DNA of 25,867 nucleotides. It comes from Mesotaenium endlicherianum (taxonomy: Eukaryota; Streptophyta; Zygnematophyceae; Zygnematales; Mesotaeniaceae). Position 1 is the stretch's first letter; each line of letters begins with the position of its first letter. Where the stretch lies: assembly GCA_009602735.1 (NCBI GenBank), contig WELA01007312.1, forward strand, positions 672-26,538. The letters run 5' to 3'. A program made the translations under genes and the position numbers. Below, in pieces: positions 1 through 8,370 of this stretch. The notes beneath the pieces were generated by a model. That model was not told the DNA's origin, made no database searches, and saw only the letters and a list, made by a program, of their open reading frames with translations.

Positions 1-673
1 ACTTAAGTTAGTAATCAGTCTGCTGAACTTTAGTTAGTAATCAGTCTGCTGGACTTTACATAATTATCAGTCTAATGACTCGGCCAAAAGCAGCAGGCTG
101 AAGTCAACTTAAGTCAGCTTGCTGACACATTCTTTGACAGCCAGCTGACTTCCGTGCTCGGTAGCAGCGAACTGCCTTGATATGCATCTAAGTACCACCT
201 GCTAGATGAATGGCCAGATGACATCCCCATGATGGATGGCTATTCGGGATGATGGGAGATGGCGGTGGATTTGGTTAACCGAGGTCCTACCAACGTGGTT
301 AACTCCCGGGTAGGCGGTGCCATCGCACTGACCGTTGAACAGTAAACTCATTCTCTGTACATATGCAAGGCATTGCTCTCGAGTTGGGCATTCGGAAACG
401 AGGCCAACTCTCTTGTACAGCTTACTGAGAGAACTCTGAATCCAAGGCGAGAAGCCATTGATACGCACTGTCTTCTAACCTTGCTTATGTATGAGTTTAC
501 TGACTTGCATCATTGATGCTAGTTTACTCGCATTTGACTTACGAGTATTATTCCCTGCTAGTGTATTGTCCTTTGCCGTTTAACTAGTTAATGGAAATAC
601 CATAAAGATTACTTGCTGATATAAAGATCTTTATTAATTGTTAATCGCCTATTTGGTAAGTCGATTCATTTCA
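1..673 (+). repeat. LTR-like terminal repeat, copy 1 (left edge cut by window)
   Basis: This stretch is clearly similar over its whole length to 14857-15591, the left end of the retroelement further right. Shared blocks include the CAGCAGGCTGAAGTCAA segment, ACATTCTTTGACAG, the GGTAGGCGGTGCCATCGCA segment and CTTGCTTATGTA. It ends in TTTCA at 673, the same point at which the other copy ends just before a primer-site-like TGG. About 60 bases of its outer end would lie beyond the window. A short reading frame on its minus strand is a by-product of the repeat and also appears in the inverted copy at 674-1140; I do not call it a gene. Confidence 0.75.
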
Positions 674-1140
674 GTTGTACAAGAGAGTTGGCCTTGTTTT
701 CGAATGCCGAACTCGAGAGCAATACCTAGCATATATACGTGGAATGACTTTACTGTTCAACGGCCAGTGCGATGGCACCGCCTACCCGGGAGTTAACCAC
801 GTTGGTAGGACCTCGGTTAACCAAATCCACCGCCATCTCCCATCATCCCGAATTGCCATCCATCATAGGGATGTCATCTGGCCATTCATCTAGCATACCA
901 CACTTAGATGCATGTCGAGGCAGTTTGCTGCTACCGAGTACGGAAGTCAGCTGGCTGTCAAAGAATGTGTCAGGAAGCTGACTTAAGTTGGCTTTAGCCT
1001 GCTGCTTTCGGCTGAGTCCTTAAACTGACATTTATGTAAAGTCCAGCAGACTTAATACTACATAAAGTTTAGTAGGCTGAACTTAAATAACTATTATATT
1101 TAAATGAATATTATATCTACTAATATATTGATTCATTACA
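674..1140 (-). repeat. LTR-like terminal repeat, copy 2, inverted and partial
   Basis: The reverse complement of this segment aligns closely with positions 1 to about 418 and with the outer two thirds of 14857-15591. Its outer end is TTCATTACA at 1132-1140, the exact complement of the TGTAATGAA that opens the copy at 14857. Its inner end starts abruptly inside the repeat, at the TTGTACAAG region, and touches the inner end of copy 1 with no spacer. The two copies therefore face each other and could fold into a hairpin of about 420 bp. Confidence 0.75.
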
Positions 1141-1141
1141 A

Positions 1142-1307
1142 TATGTTTGTGAAGGCGGTCAATACCGAGGAGGTGAGTAAGAGTGCGGCATATCTTGCTG
1201 GTCTATTTTGGGAGGTTATAGAGAAACTGGGCCCTACCAACCAACGAAAATTGGGCCCTACATTCTTCAGCTATGTACCGACTCAGCAGCAGTTTGCAAA
1301 TCTGTAG
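1142..1307 (+). pseudogene. hAT transposase exon fragment (DUF659 region end)
   Basis: The reading frame from 1142 gives FVKAVNTEEVSKSAAYLAGL and then an EVIEKLGPTN stretch, typical of the plant DUF659/hAT region. The next conserved segment, QLCTDSAAVCKSVG, lies in a second frame, so a small indel around 1230-1270 breaks the gene. A GGGCCCTAC motif occurs twice there, which suggests a short local duplication. The exon ends TCT GTA G at 1307 and the intron starts GTATGA at 1308. Joining that end to 6747 restores an SVG-RLIEAKYP reading, which is strong support for the splice. Confidence 0.75.
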
Positions 1308-1394
1308 GTATGACATTATACCATCGCATTTTTTGTCTCAGTTATATGCTTCCGCGGAACTTGCTTGTATTGCTCTTTCCTGGCTGGCTGAGCT

Positions 1395-1677
1395 ACCTGT
1401 CGGCCCCTTGCTTGTTATTGTTGGGACTGGCTGCCAGCCCTTTGCTTGTTTCTCGAGGCTGACTGCTAGTCCCTCGCTTGCTTTTAGAGGGGCTGTCTGC
1501 CAGCCCCTTGCGTGTTTCTCGTGGCTGGCTGCCAACCCCTTCCTTGCTTGTGTCGAGGCTGGTTGCCAGTCCCTCGCTTGCTTCTAGAGAGGCTTGCTGT
1601 CAGCCCCTTGCTTGCTTCTGTTGAGGCTGGCTGCCAGCCTCTTGCTTGATTTGTCGGGGCAAGCTGCCAGCCTCGTG
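1395..1677 (+). repeat. Minisatellite of 32-34 bp hairpin units, left block
   Basis: About eight degenerate units can be counted. Each is built on a near-palindrome of the form GGGGCTGGCTGCCAGCCCC followed by a TTGCTTGCTTNTGTC-like spacer. The 8-bp arms flank a CTG loop. Arms vary among units, for example GAGGCTGG with CCAGCCTC near 1623-1641. The block stops at the first base of the Gypsy LTR. Reading frames across it are products of the repeat, not genes. Confidence 0.85.
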
Positions 1678-2179
1678 TGTAGTGATTTGAATTATTATAT
1701 ATTAGTTTGCACTTATTTTAATGTTTTCAAATATATTTGGAGTAATATTGTGTGGATTCAAGTGTGAATAGGTACTCTAGTGACTTGGTTCATGTCCCTT
1801 GAAACTTCTAAGGTATTTTCGAAGTTAGAGGAAAGACCTAGAAGAACTCCACGTGGCAAAAGTCAAATGTGCCATTTATAGGTCAAAAGGACATGTGTAC
1901 ATTATTCTAGAAAGAGGTGGCAAGTTTTGGTTGTGTTGGGTGCCAACACATCAACATACACCTTCCGAGAAATTACTTATGTAGCAAGTATATAAACAAG
2001 AGCTAGAACATAGAAAGACATTCCAGAATCACTCTTGTACTTGCCAAATTCCAAAAATATATTAACTTTCAAGAAGCCATCTCTCTTTCAAGAAGCTACC
2101 ACTTGTGTTCGAAGATCCTTGTCTTGAATAGATAAAGTATTACATTTCACTAAGTACTTTATCTATCTGTTTCACTACA
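1678..2179 (+). repeat. 5' LTR of the Ty3/Gypsy element
   Basis: The LTR is 502 bp and is bounded by perfect 7-bp inverted ends, TGTAGTG at 1678-1684 and CACTACA at 2173-2179. The primer site follows after one base. The left boundary coincides with the end of the minisatellite. No second LTR exists in the window. Confidence 0.8.
1989..1996 (+). promoter_or_regulatory. Putative TATA box in Gypsy LTR
   Basis: TATATAAA lies in the second half of the LTR, about 190 bp before its end, at a position expected for the U3/R boundary. The call rests on motif and position only. Confidence 0.45.
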
Positions 2180-2180
2180 A

Positions 2181-2192
2181 TGGTATCGGAGC
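2181..2192 (+). promoter_or_regulatory. Primer binding site, initiator-Met tRNA type
   Basis: TGGTATCGGAGC differs by one base from the plant initiator-Met tRNA primer site TGGTATCAGAGC and begins one base after the LTR. It would prime minus-strand DNA synthesis in the virus-like particle. Confidence 0.85.
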
Positions 2193-2216
2193 TAGGCCCT
2201 TTGGTAGCACAAGAAG

Positions 2217-4300
2217 ATGGCCAATCCTCAAGACCAACAGCAAGCTTTCGAAGGAAGCCCTTCCTCTCCAAGAGACCCTCCTCCAGCGCCGATGGGAGAG
2301 CCCACTCAAGAAAATCTGCAACAACAAGAAGCACCACAAGGAGGAGCACACCCTCCTCCAGCGCCGATGGGAGAGCCTACTCAAGGAAATCTGCAACAAC
2401 AAGAAGCACCACAAGGAGGAGCACCGTCAAATCCCGTGGCAGCCGCTATAGCAAAGTTGACCCCACCACAAGGAGTTCCCGCAAATGAGTGGGCAGCCTT
2501 CCTAATGACCGTCCACAACCAAGTGGGCTTGGCCACCTATGAAGCAACCGTGCAAGCGTCAAGAGAAGCTATGGCTGCCATGGTTGCCCCTATTGCGAGC
2601 AATGCTCAAAATCCAGCCCCGGCTCAAGCGCCTCCACAAGAGCCAACGAGAGCAAGGAAACTCATCAAGCCCGGCAAACCCGACACTTTCAACCCCGGGA
2701 AAGGTGCCAACCTGAATTTATGGCTCTACCAAGTGGAGACGTACCTCGCGTTCCTTGAAGTACCCGAGGAGGACTACGTTCCCTTTGCCGTTACCTTACT
2801 TAGAGGAGCAGCAACATCATGGTGGCGTAACTATCAAGCGGCTATATATCAAGCTATGGCGCACCCCATGCTCGGCCAAGAGCCCCCACCATCATATGCA
2901 AGATGGGCAGATTTTCGTGAGGCCCTCAAGAAGCAATTCATGCCCATCAATGCGGAGAAGATTGCCCGAGGAAAGCTCCACCATCTCAAGCAAACGACGT
3001 CCGTTCAAGAGTATACATCCAGATTTCACGCCCTCACTCTTGAGATCCCCAACATGTCTCTCGAGGAGAAGATTGACCGTTACATCTTTGGCCTCAAACC
3101 CAAGGTGGCAAAGGAAGTGGAGTTACGCGACTTGACGGACTTCTCAAAGATCATTGAAGTGGCCCAAAAGGTGGATACCTTGGATTTCAAGCACTCCGTG
3201 CCTTCATCTTCACGGGTACCGACGACGCGGGTGTACGCAGCCTCTTCCACATCCGAATCTGGACCTACACCCATGGAAATTGGAGTTATTAAAAGGGACC
3301 CCGCGGCTGCCCGGAAGAGTGAAAGACCCCCCAATGACACTTATGATGCAAGATACCAGCAAGGAGTGAAAGCAAGACTCTTCCCGGCTGAAAAAGAAGC
3401 TCTCACGAGGGCTGGACTACGCTTTATATTGCAAGGAAAAGGGCCATCGTGCACTTTCATGCCCCAAAAAGTTGTCAACAAACGGACAGCGCCGGTAGGC
3501 CAGGAGCCTACCACCCCAATACCCACTTCACAAGAAGGCAACAAGACAAGTGAGGTGGAGACTCCCGTTGAAGACGACGTCCCAGCCCCAATGAGTTTGA
3601 GAGGTAACCTTGGAGGAGAGAAGGTCCACATCTTGGTGGATAGCGGAGCTCAAGGCAACTTCATTGCTGCAGATTTTGCCACCAAGCACGGTATTACTAT
3701 GCGAACTCTTGACCACGACGAGGAGATTATGATGCCCGATGGATTCTCCTATACTACCCCTTCCAAGAAGACGTACCCCTTGGCACTCTCTATCAAGTCC
3801 TTCAAGGATAGAGTAGTGTTCTCCCCCATGCAATTGGGCAAGTACGACGTCATCCTAGGGACGCCTTGGTTGACCAAGCACAACCCCCAAGTTGATTGGA
3901 GGACCGGTACTATCAAGATCAAGAATGACATCACTTCAAGAATCTGTATTTTGCGCGCAATCCAGAATATCCAGACCCACGACATCAAGAAGCTGGCACA
4001 CGAGATATTATTGTCCGCCCTCCAACTCAAGAGACTTGTGAGGAAGGGACACGAGCTTCTTTTGGCCTTGATCACGCCAAGAGACATCAAGAAAGACATT
4101 GAGAGTCAAGAAGGCAGCCCCGTTCTCAAGGAGATACAACAAGTCTTAGAGGACTACAAAGAAGTTTTCTCCCCGGAATTGCCCAAGGGCTTACCCCCCA
4201 AAAGATTTGTAGACCACAAGATAGAGTTGAAGCCCGGAAGCAAGCCCATCTCTCGGCCTACGTTCAAAATGTCATACACGGAGCTAGACGAAGTCAAGAA
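2217..4300 (+). pseudogene. Ty3/Gypsy Gag-protease and start of RT
   Basis: A long frame starts at ATG 2217, 25 bases after the primer site. It opens with a Gln/Pro-rich tail carrying two copies of a 25-residue repeat (PPPAPMGEPTQ..., 2277-2351 and 2352-2426). The capsid-like retrotransposon Gag domain spans about 2640-3190 (TSWWRNY, KQFMPINAEK, KQTTSVQEYTSRFHAL). A zinc knuckle at 3420-3465 is read out of frame in this copy. The aspartic protease lies at about 3610-3940, with VDSGAQGNFI (catalytic Asp codon 3639-3641) and VILGTPWL. The PR-RT linker and RT start follow ([17 protein letters not shown]). Loss of one base near 4299-4301 shifts the frame, so the frame ends in an early TGA at 4395. 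Gag would form the particle and protease would cleave the polyprotein. Confidence 0.9.
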
Positions 4301-5003
4301 GCAATCAAGGAGCTACTGGAGCATGGCTTCATTCGACCTAGCAAGTCGCCATTTGGAGCCCCGGTGCTATTTGTCAAGAAGAAAGATGGTACCTTGAGGA
4401 TGTGTGTGGACGATGGCGCCCTCAACAAGATCACCATCAAGAATCGATACCCGCTGCCGCGCATGGATAAGCTCATGGACCGGCTGGTTGGAGCCAAGTA
4501 CTTCACGAAGGTGGACTTGAGAAGCGGCTACCACCAGATCCGAATCGCTGAACCTGACATAGAAAAAACGGCGTTTAGGACAAGATATGGACTTTTTAAG
4601 TTCATGGTCCTGCCATTTGGACTCACCAACGCGCCAGCAACTTTCATGACTATGATGAACACCATATTTCAGCCCATGTTGGACAGATTTGTGGTGGTAT
4701 TCATCGATGACATCCTTATCTACAGCAAGACCCTTGAAGAGCATGCGAGACACTTGAAAGAAGTCCTCGAAGTATTGAAGCAAAACAAGCTATTTGCGAA
4801 GGAGTCAAAGTGCGAGTTTGCCAAACAAGAAGTGGAGTTCCTAGGTCTCCACGTGACTGCTGATGGCATCAAGATGGACCCCAAGAAGACTACGGTGGTG
4901 GAGGAATGGCCAACCCCCACGACCAAGAAAGAACCCCAATCATTCTTGGGATTTGCCAATTGGTACAGGAGATTCATTCAGAGCTTCTCGCACATAGCAG
5001 CCC
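4301..5003 (+). pseudogene. Ty3/Gypsy reverse transcriptase core (shifted frame)
   Basis: Read from GCA at 4301, this frame continues the RT ([18 protein letters not shown]). It contains the standard blocks in order: [40 protein letters not shown], the catalytic [10 protein letters not shown] box (Asp codons 4706-4711) and [15 protein letters not shown], ending [12 protein letters not shown]. In [10 protein letters not shown] the usual RMCVDYRALN motif reads DG rather than YR, a possible inactivating change. A one-base expansion in the C-run at 5001-5006 ends the frame here. The enzyme would copy the element's RNA into DNA. Confidence 0.9.
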
Positions 5004-6033
5004 CCCTTGACAGATCTACTCAAGAAGGACAGGTTATATCCATGGACCGAGAAAGAGGAAGAGGCATTTCAAGAGTTAAAGCGAAGATTGACCACATCCC
5101 CGGTGCTCACACTCCCAAGTTCAAACCCAGATTGGCCCTTCCACGTCATCACCGATGCATCTTCTTATGCAATAGGAGCAATCTTGCTTCAAGACCAAGG
5201 CAAGGGACTAAAGCCCATCGCCTACGAGTCAAGGAAGCTAAATCCAGGCGAGCAAAATTATACAACCACGGAGCGAGAGGCATTGGCGATTGTACATGCC
5301 TTGAAGAATTGGCGCTGCTACGTTGAAGGACGCAAGGTGCTGGTCACTACGGACCACAAACCGTTGAAGCACCTCCAGACGCAGCCGTATCTCTCAAGGA
5401 GACAAGCAAGATGGAGCGGATACTTGCAACAATACAACATCACGATTCAGTACCAGCCCGGCAAGACAAATCCGGCTCACTCCCTCTCAAGACTGCAATT
5501 AAACGCAGTGATGACATCCCTGAAGACAGATCTGGAAGCTCTATTTTCAACCGCCTATGAAAGAGACCCTCACTACAAGAACGGAGAAGCAGCCTTGGAC
5601 CCATACAAGAAGCAAGAAGGCAATTATTGGGTGAGGCAAGACACGGGCCAGAGATGTGTTCCTAATGACTTAGAACTCCGGCTCTTGCTTCTACGAGAAG
5701 CACACGACAACCCTCTTGGAGGACACTTTGGAATCCTAGAGATCACGGGCGTTCTAGCCAAGACTTATTGTTGGCCAGGCATGTCTAAGCAAGTCAAGGA
5801 GTACTGCAGGAGCTATGACACATGCCAAAGAATCAAGCCATCATCGCAAAAGGCGGGAGGACTCCTCCAACCACTANCGCAAAAGGCGGGAGGACTTCTC
5901 CAACCACTACCAATCCCCGAAAGACAATGGACGAACATCTCAATGGACCTTATCGTGGACCTGCCCGTGACACCTCGAGGCCATAATGCAATACTCACGG
6001 TGGTGGACAGACTTACTAAGGTGGCTCATTTTT
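5001..6033 (+). pseudogene. Ty3/Gypsy RNase H and integrase N-terminal part
   Basis: From 5001 the frame resumes with TDLLKKD and runs into RNase [20 protein letters not shown], the [16 protein letters not shown] segment and VTTDHKPLKHL, so the three acidic positions are in place. It ends in the usual GKTNPAHSLSR tail. The integrase zinc-binding region follows (HDNPLGGHFG ... TCQRIKP). In its second half SYDTC has Tyr where Cys is expected, so the HHCC finger lacks one ligand. A 33-bp tandem duplication with an unresolved base lies at 5844-5909. The integrase core begins at [13 protein letters not shown], with the first catalytic Asp. An extra T in the run at 6029-6033 shifts the frame, and the shifted reading stops at TAA 6048-6050. 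Confidence 0.9.
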
Positions 6034-6165
6034 ATTCCCACGACAACTAAGGCTACAGCACCACAACTTGCAAGACTTATCTTTGATAACATCTTCCGAC
6101 TCCATGGACTACCATCAAGAATTGTGTCAGATAGAGATCCAAGATTCACAAGCCATTTCTGGAAT
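6031..6165 (+). pseudogene. Ty3/Gypsy integrase core, distal remnant
   Basis: After the frameshift the core continues as [20 protein letters not shown], then [21 protein letters not shown], which carries the second catalytic Asp. The glutamate-bearing segment and the C-terminal domain are absent: the sequence changes at about 6165 to the hairpin minisatellite. The integrase is therefore incomplete and cannot act. Confidence 0.85.
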
Positions 6166-6700
6166 AATGGCTGCCCCTTGCCTCTTGGTTGCTTTTTGGG
6201 GGCAGGTTGCCAACCCCTTGCTTGCTTGTGTTGGGGCTGGCTGCCAGTCCCTTGCTTGCTTGTGTCGGGGTTGGCTGCCAGTCCCTTGCTTGCTTTTAGA
6301 GGGGCTGGCTGTCAGCCCCTTGGTTGCTTGTGTCGGGAATGGCTGCCAACCCATTGCTTGCTATTGTCAAGGTTGGCTGCCAATCCCTTGCTTGTTTCTC
6401 GAGACTGGCTGCCAGTCCCTTGCTTGTTTCTCGGGACTGGCTGCCAGTCCCTCGCTTGCTTTTAGGGGGGTTGGCTGCCAGCCCCTTGCTTGCTATTGTC
6501 GGGACTAGCTGCCAGTCCCTTGCTTGTTTCTCGGGGCTGGCTGCCAGCCCCTAGCTTGCTTATGTCGGGGCTGGCTGCGAGTCCCTCGCTTACTTTTAGG
6601 GGGGTTGTCTGCCAGCCCCTTGAGTGCTTTTTTTGAGGTTGGTTGCCAGCCTCTTGCTTGATTTTCTCGGGGCTGGCTGCTAGCCCCTTGCTTACTTCTG
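6166..6700 (+). repeat. Minisatellite of 32-34 bp hairpin units, right block
   Basis: About fifteen units of the same family as 1395-1677 are present. Typical units read GGGACTGGCTGCCAGTCCC or GGGGCTGGCTGCCAGCCCC, followed by TTGCTTG and a variable TTTCTCG, CTTGTGTC or CTTTTAG spacer. Several arm changes are matched on the other side: A-T replaces G-C in units near 6402 and 6434, and GAGG pairs with CCTC near 6636. The array ends about 45 bp before the hAT splice acceptor. Overlapping reading frames here are repeat artefacts. Confidence 0.85.
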
Positions 6701-6746
6701 GTTTGTGTTGCTGCTTTCTTGTGCTCTTCTTTCTTATTTTGTGCAG

Positions 6747-7003
6747 GGAGGCTCATTGAGGCTAAGTACCCGCACATAACCTGGACCGCATGCACTGCCC
6801 ATGGAGTAGATCTGCTGCTGGAGGATATGGCCAAAGAACCCTGGATGAAGGACCTGGTGGACAGAGGGAAGCAGGTGGTTATTTACATCCAAAATCACCA
6901 CAAGCCTTTGGCCTTGTTTCAAAAAGAATCAACTATGGAGTTGAAGATGTGGTGTCAAACAAGGTTTCTCACAAGTGTCATCATGCTAGGTTGGGTCTAC
7001 AAG
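6747..7003 (+). pseudogene. hAT transposase middle exon
   Basis: This open exon of 257 bases encodes RLIEAKYPHITWTACTAHGV and then DLLLEDMAKEPWMKDLVDRG, the central conserved hAT segment (usually TPCAAHCLDLML-like), followed by the TRFLTSVIML stretch. It opens after the TTTTGTGCAG acceptor and closes AAG|GTAATC at 7003/7004. No stop or frameshift is seen inside it. The catalytic residues cannot be assigned with confidence without an alignment. Confidence 0.8.
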
Positions 7004-7489
7004 GTAATCTTCATGAGTACAACTTCGTCTATGCAAGCCTTTTCATACTTTTGGTGTGTACTTATATTCATGTGTATAATTATGTTAGCACTTTATTTGG
7101 GTTGTAAGCTGCTGCTATTTGTTTGTCTTGTAAGCTGTTGTTGATTTTTGGTTTTATAGCAACTGTTGCTGTATTTTGCTGTAATAGCAGCTGCTGCTGC
7201 TTCTTGCTGTACAAGTGCTGTTGTTTTTAACTTCAATAGGAGCAAATGCTGTTTTTGCTTCAGTAGCAGCTGCTGCTGTTTTCTTGCTTAAATAGCAATT
7301 GCTGTTTTTTTCTTTAACAGGAGATGCTGCTGTTATTTAGTTTATAGAAGATGCTGTTTTTTTGCTTTAATATATGTTGCTGTATTTTATGGTGCTCAAG
7401 TGCTTTGTCTTCATTGAACTTTAATATTATTGCATGCGGGCTACCTATTAATGTCTGCCTTTGTTTGTAAATTGTTAGGTTTTTTTCAG
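7004..7489 (+). other. hAT intron 2, rich in TGCTGCTG stretches
   Basis: The donor is GTAATC and the acceptor is TTTTTTCAG at 7489; an alternative AG at 7494 is also in frame. The interior (about 7105-7385) is a degenerate repeat of T-runs alternating with AGCAGCTGCTGCTG-like blocks. Similar TGCTGCTG-rich sequence recurs at 8475-8620, after the gene. Confidence 0.65.
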
Positions 7490-8370
7490 GTGCAGCAAGC
7501 CTTGAAGGTGGTGCTGCTAAGGATTGGCTGGAAGGAGGACTTGCGCAGGCCTTCACCATCCCACAAGAAGGATTGCCTTGCTATGATGGTAGTCTTTTTT
7601 GATGACACTTTCTGGGTGAAGGTCAGGTTGCTGCTAAAGATTTTTGACAGGTTAGTGAAGTTGCTGAGACTTGTGGATGGCAATCAACCTACTGTGGGAC
7701 TGGTGTACAACGCCATGGCGGAGATGCAAGAGCAGATCAAGAGCATGGAGGATGAGCTTGTTGAAGATGAGCGAGGCCGGCTGGTGGAGATAGTTGAGAC
7801 GAGGTGGACCTTCTTCCACTCTCTTACGCATGCTGCTGGTTATATGCTTCATCCATTGTGGCAAGATCATGAGCAGCATACAAATGAGGAAGTGATGAAG
7901 GATTGGTATCTTATCCTGAATAAGCTAGTTCCTGAGAATATCATAAGGGAGCAGTATGAGCAGTACAAGAATAGGGTGGGATTAAGCTTTAAGAATCCTA
8001 GGGCAGACAAGGAAGCTGAGACCAAGTCAGGTATGTTTTGGTGGAAGAGTCATGGGTCTAGTATGCCTCAGTTGCAAGCTGTTGCCATTAAAGTGCTTGG
8101 CTTGGTCACTTCAGCTAGTTCATTGAACGGAATTGGTCTGAGTATGATTTTATCTACAATAAGAAGAGGAACCGTTTGAAGCAATCTAGAGCTGAGAAGT
8201 TAGTGAGGCTGCATTCTAACCTTAGGTTGATTGAGGGAATGGAGAGGGGAGGAGTGAAGAGAGCTCCAGGTAGGCATATTGCACCGATTTTTGAAGAGGA
8301 GTAGGCTCAGTCAGAAGAGAAGGTAGAGAAGGTGGAAGCTGGGGAGGAGTTGGAGGACTCGAAAATATGA
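7490..8370 (+). pseudogene. hAT transposase C-terminal exon with dimerisation domain
   Basis: The exon opens at the second intron's acceptor and encodes DDTFWVKVRLLLKIFDRLVK, then LLRLVDGNQPTVGLVYNAM, the standard plant hAT block before the C-terminal domain. ETRWTFFHSLTHAAGYMLHP and a FWWKSHG motif follow. The dimerisation motif (ERNWSEYDFIYNKKRNRL, then RAEKLVRLHSNLRL) sits in another frame, reached by a one-base shift close to 8122. That frame meets TAG at 8302-8304, but the 21 codons after it are still protein-like (acidic, EEKVEKVEAGEELED) and end at TGA 8368. The exon is a pseudogene in this copy. Confidence 0.85.

Larger units (their letters stand above)
1678..6165 (+). mobile_element. 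Ty3/Gypsy LTR retrotransposon, 3'-truncated
   Basis: The element has a 5' LTR (1678-2179), a tRNA primer site (2181-2192) and Gag, protease, reverse transcriptase, RNase H and integrase in Ty3/Gypsy order. It stops inside the integrase core at about 6165, where the sequence returns to the hairpin minisatellite also found left of the LTR. The 3' part of integrase, the polypurine tract and the 3' LTR are missing, so no target-site duplication can be checked. The pol frame is broken at about 4300, 5001-5006 and 6029-6033. The most likely history is insertion into the array followed by loss of the 3' end, perhaps by recombination between array units. Confidence 0.9.
1308..6746 (+). other. hAT intron 1 holding minisatellite and Gypsy element
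   Basis: The donor is GTATGA at 1308 and the acceptor is TTATTTTGTGCAG ending at 6746. The reading frame of the two flanking hAT exons matches only if this segment is removed. Without the Gypsy element (1678-6165) the intron would be about 950 bp, most of it the 32-34 bp repeat array. The nested structure is seen directly in the sequence; the order of events is inferred. Confidence 0.75.
1142..8370 (+). pseudogene. hAT-superfamily transposase gene, 5'-truncated, with nested insertions
   Basis: The gene can be followed through three exon blocks, 1142-1307, 6747-7003 and 7490-8370, separated by introns with GT..AG ends. In order it shows the end of a DUF659-type catalytic region, the central hAT region and the C-terminal dimerisation motif (ERNWSEYDFIYNKKRNRL). 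hAT transposases cut and paste DNA elements carrying short terminal inverted repeats. The N-terminal BED zinc finger and the first catalytic part are absent: upstream there is only the terminal repeat at 674-1140. There is one frameshift in the first block, one near 8122, and a TAG at 8302-8304 before a terminal TGA at 8368-8370. No hAT terminal inverted repeats or 8-bp target duplication could be recognised by eye. The gene is almost certainly inactive. Confidence 0.8.

Noticed and set aside
202..468. 88-codon minus-strand frame, with a near-identical frame at 675-893
   Set aside because: Both are the same segment of the terminal repeat in opposite orientation. The frame is conserved because the DNA is repeated, and the copy at 15097-15309 does not keep it.
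1208..1587. Overlapping frames with Cys/Leu/Ala-rich repeats across the left minisatellite, and likewise at 5986-6554
   Set aside because: The residues follow the DNA repeat unit in every frame and strand, so no protein is implied.
1395..1677. CRISPR array
   Set aside because: Units are contiguous 32-34 bp tandem repeats with degenerate arms and no unique spacers, in a eukaryotic intron.
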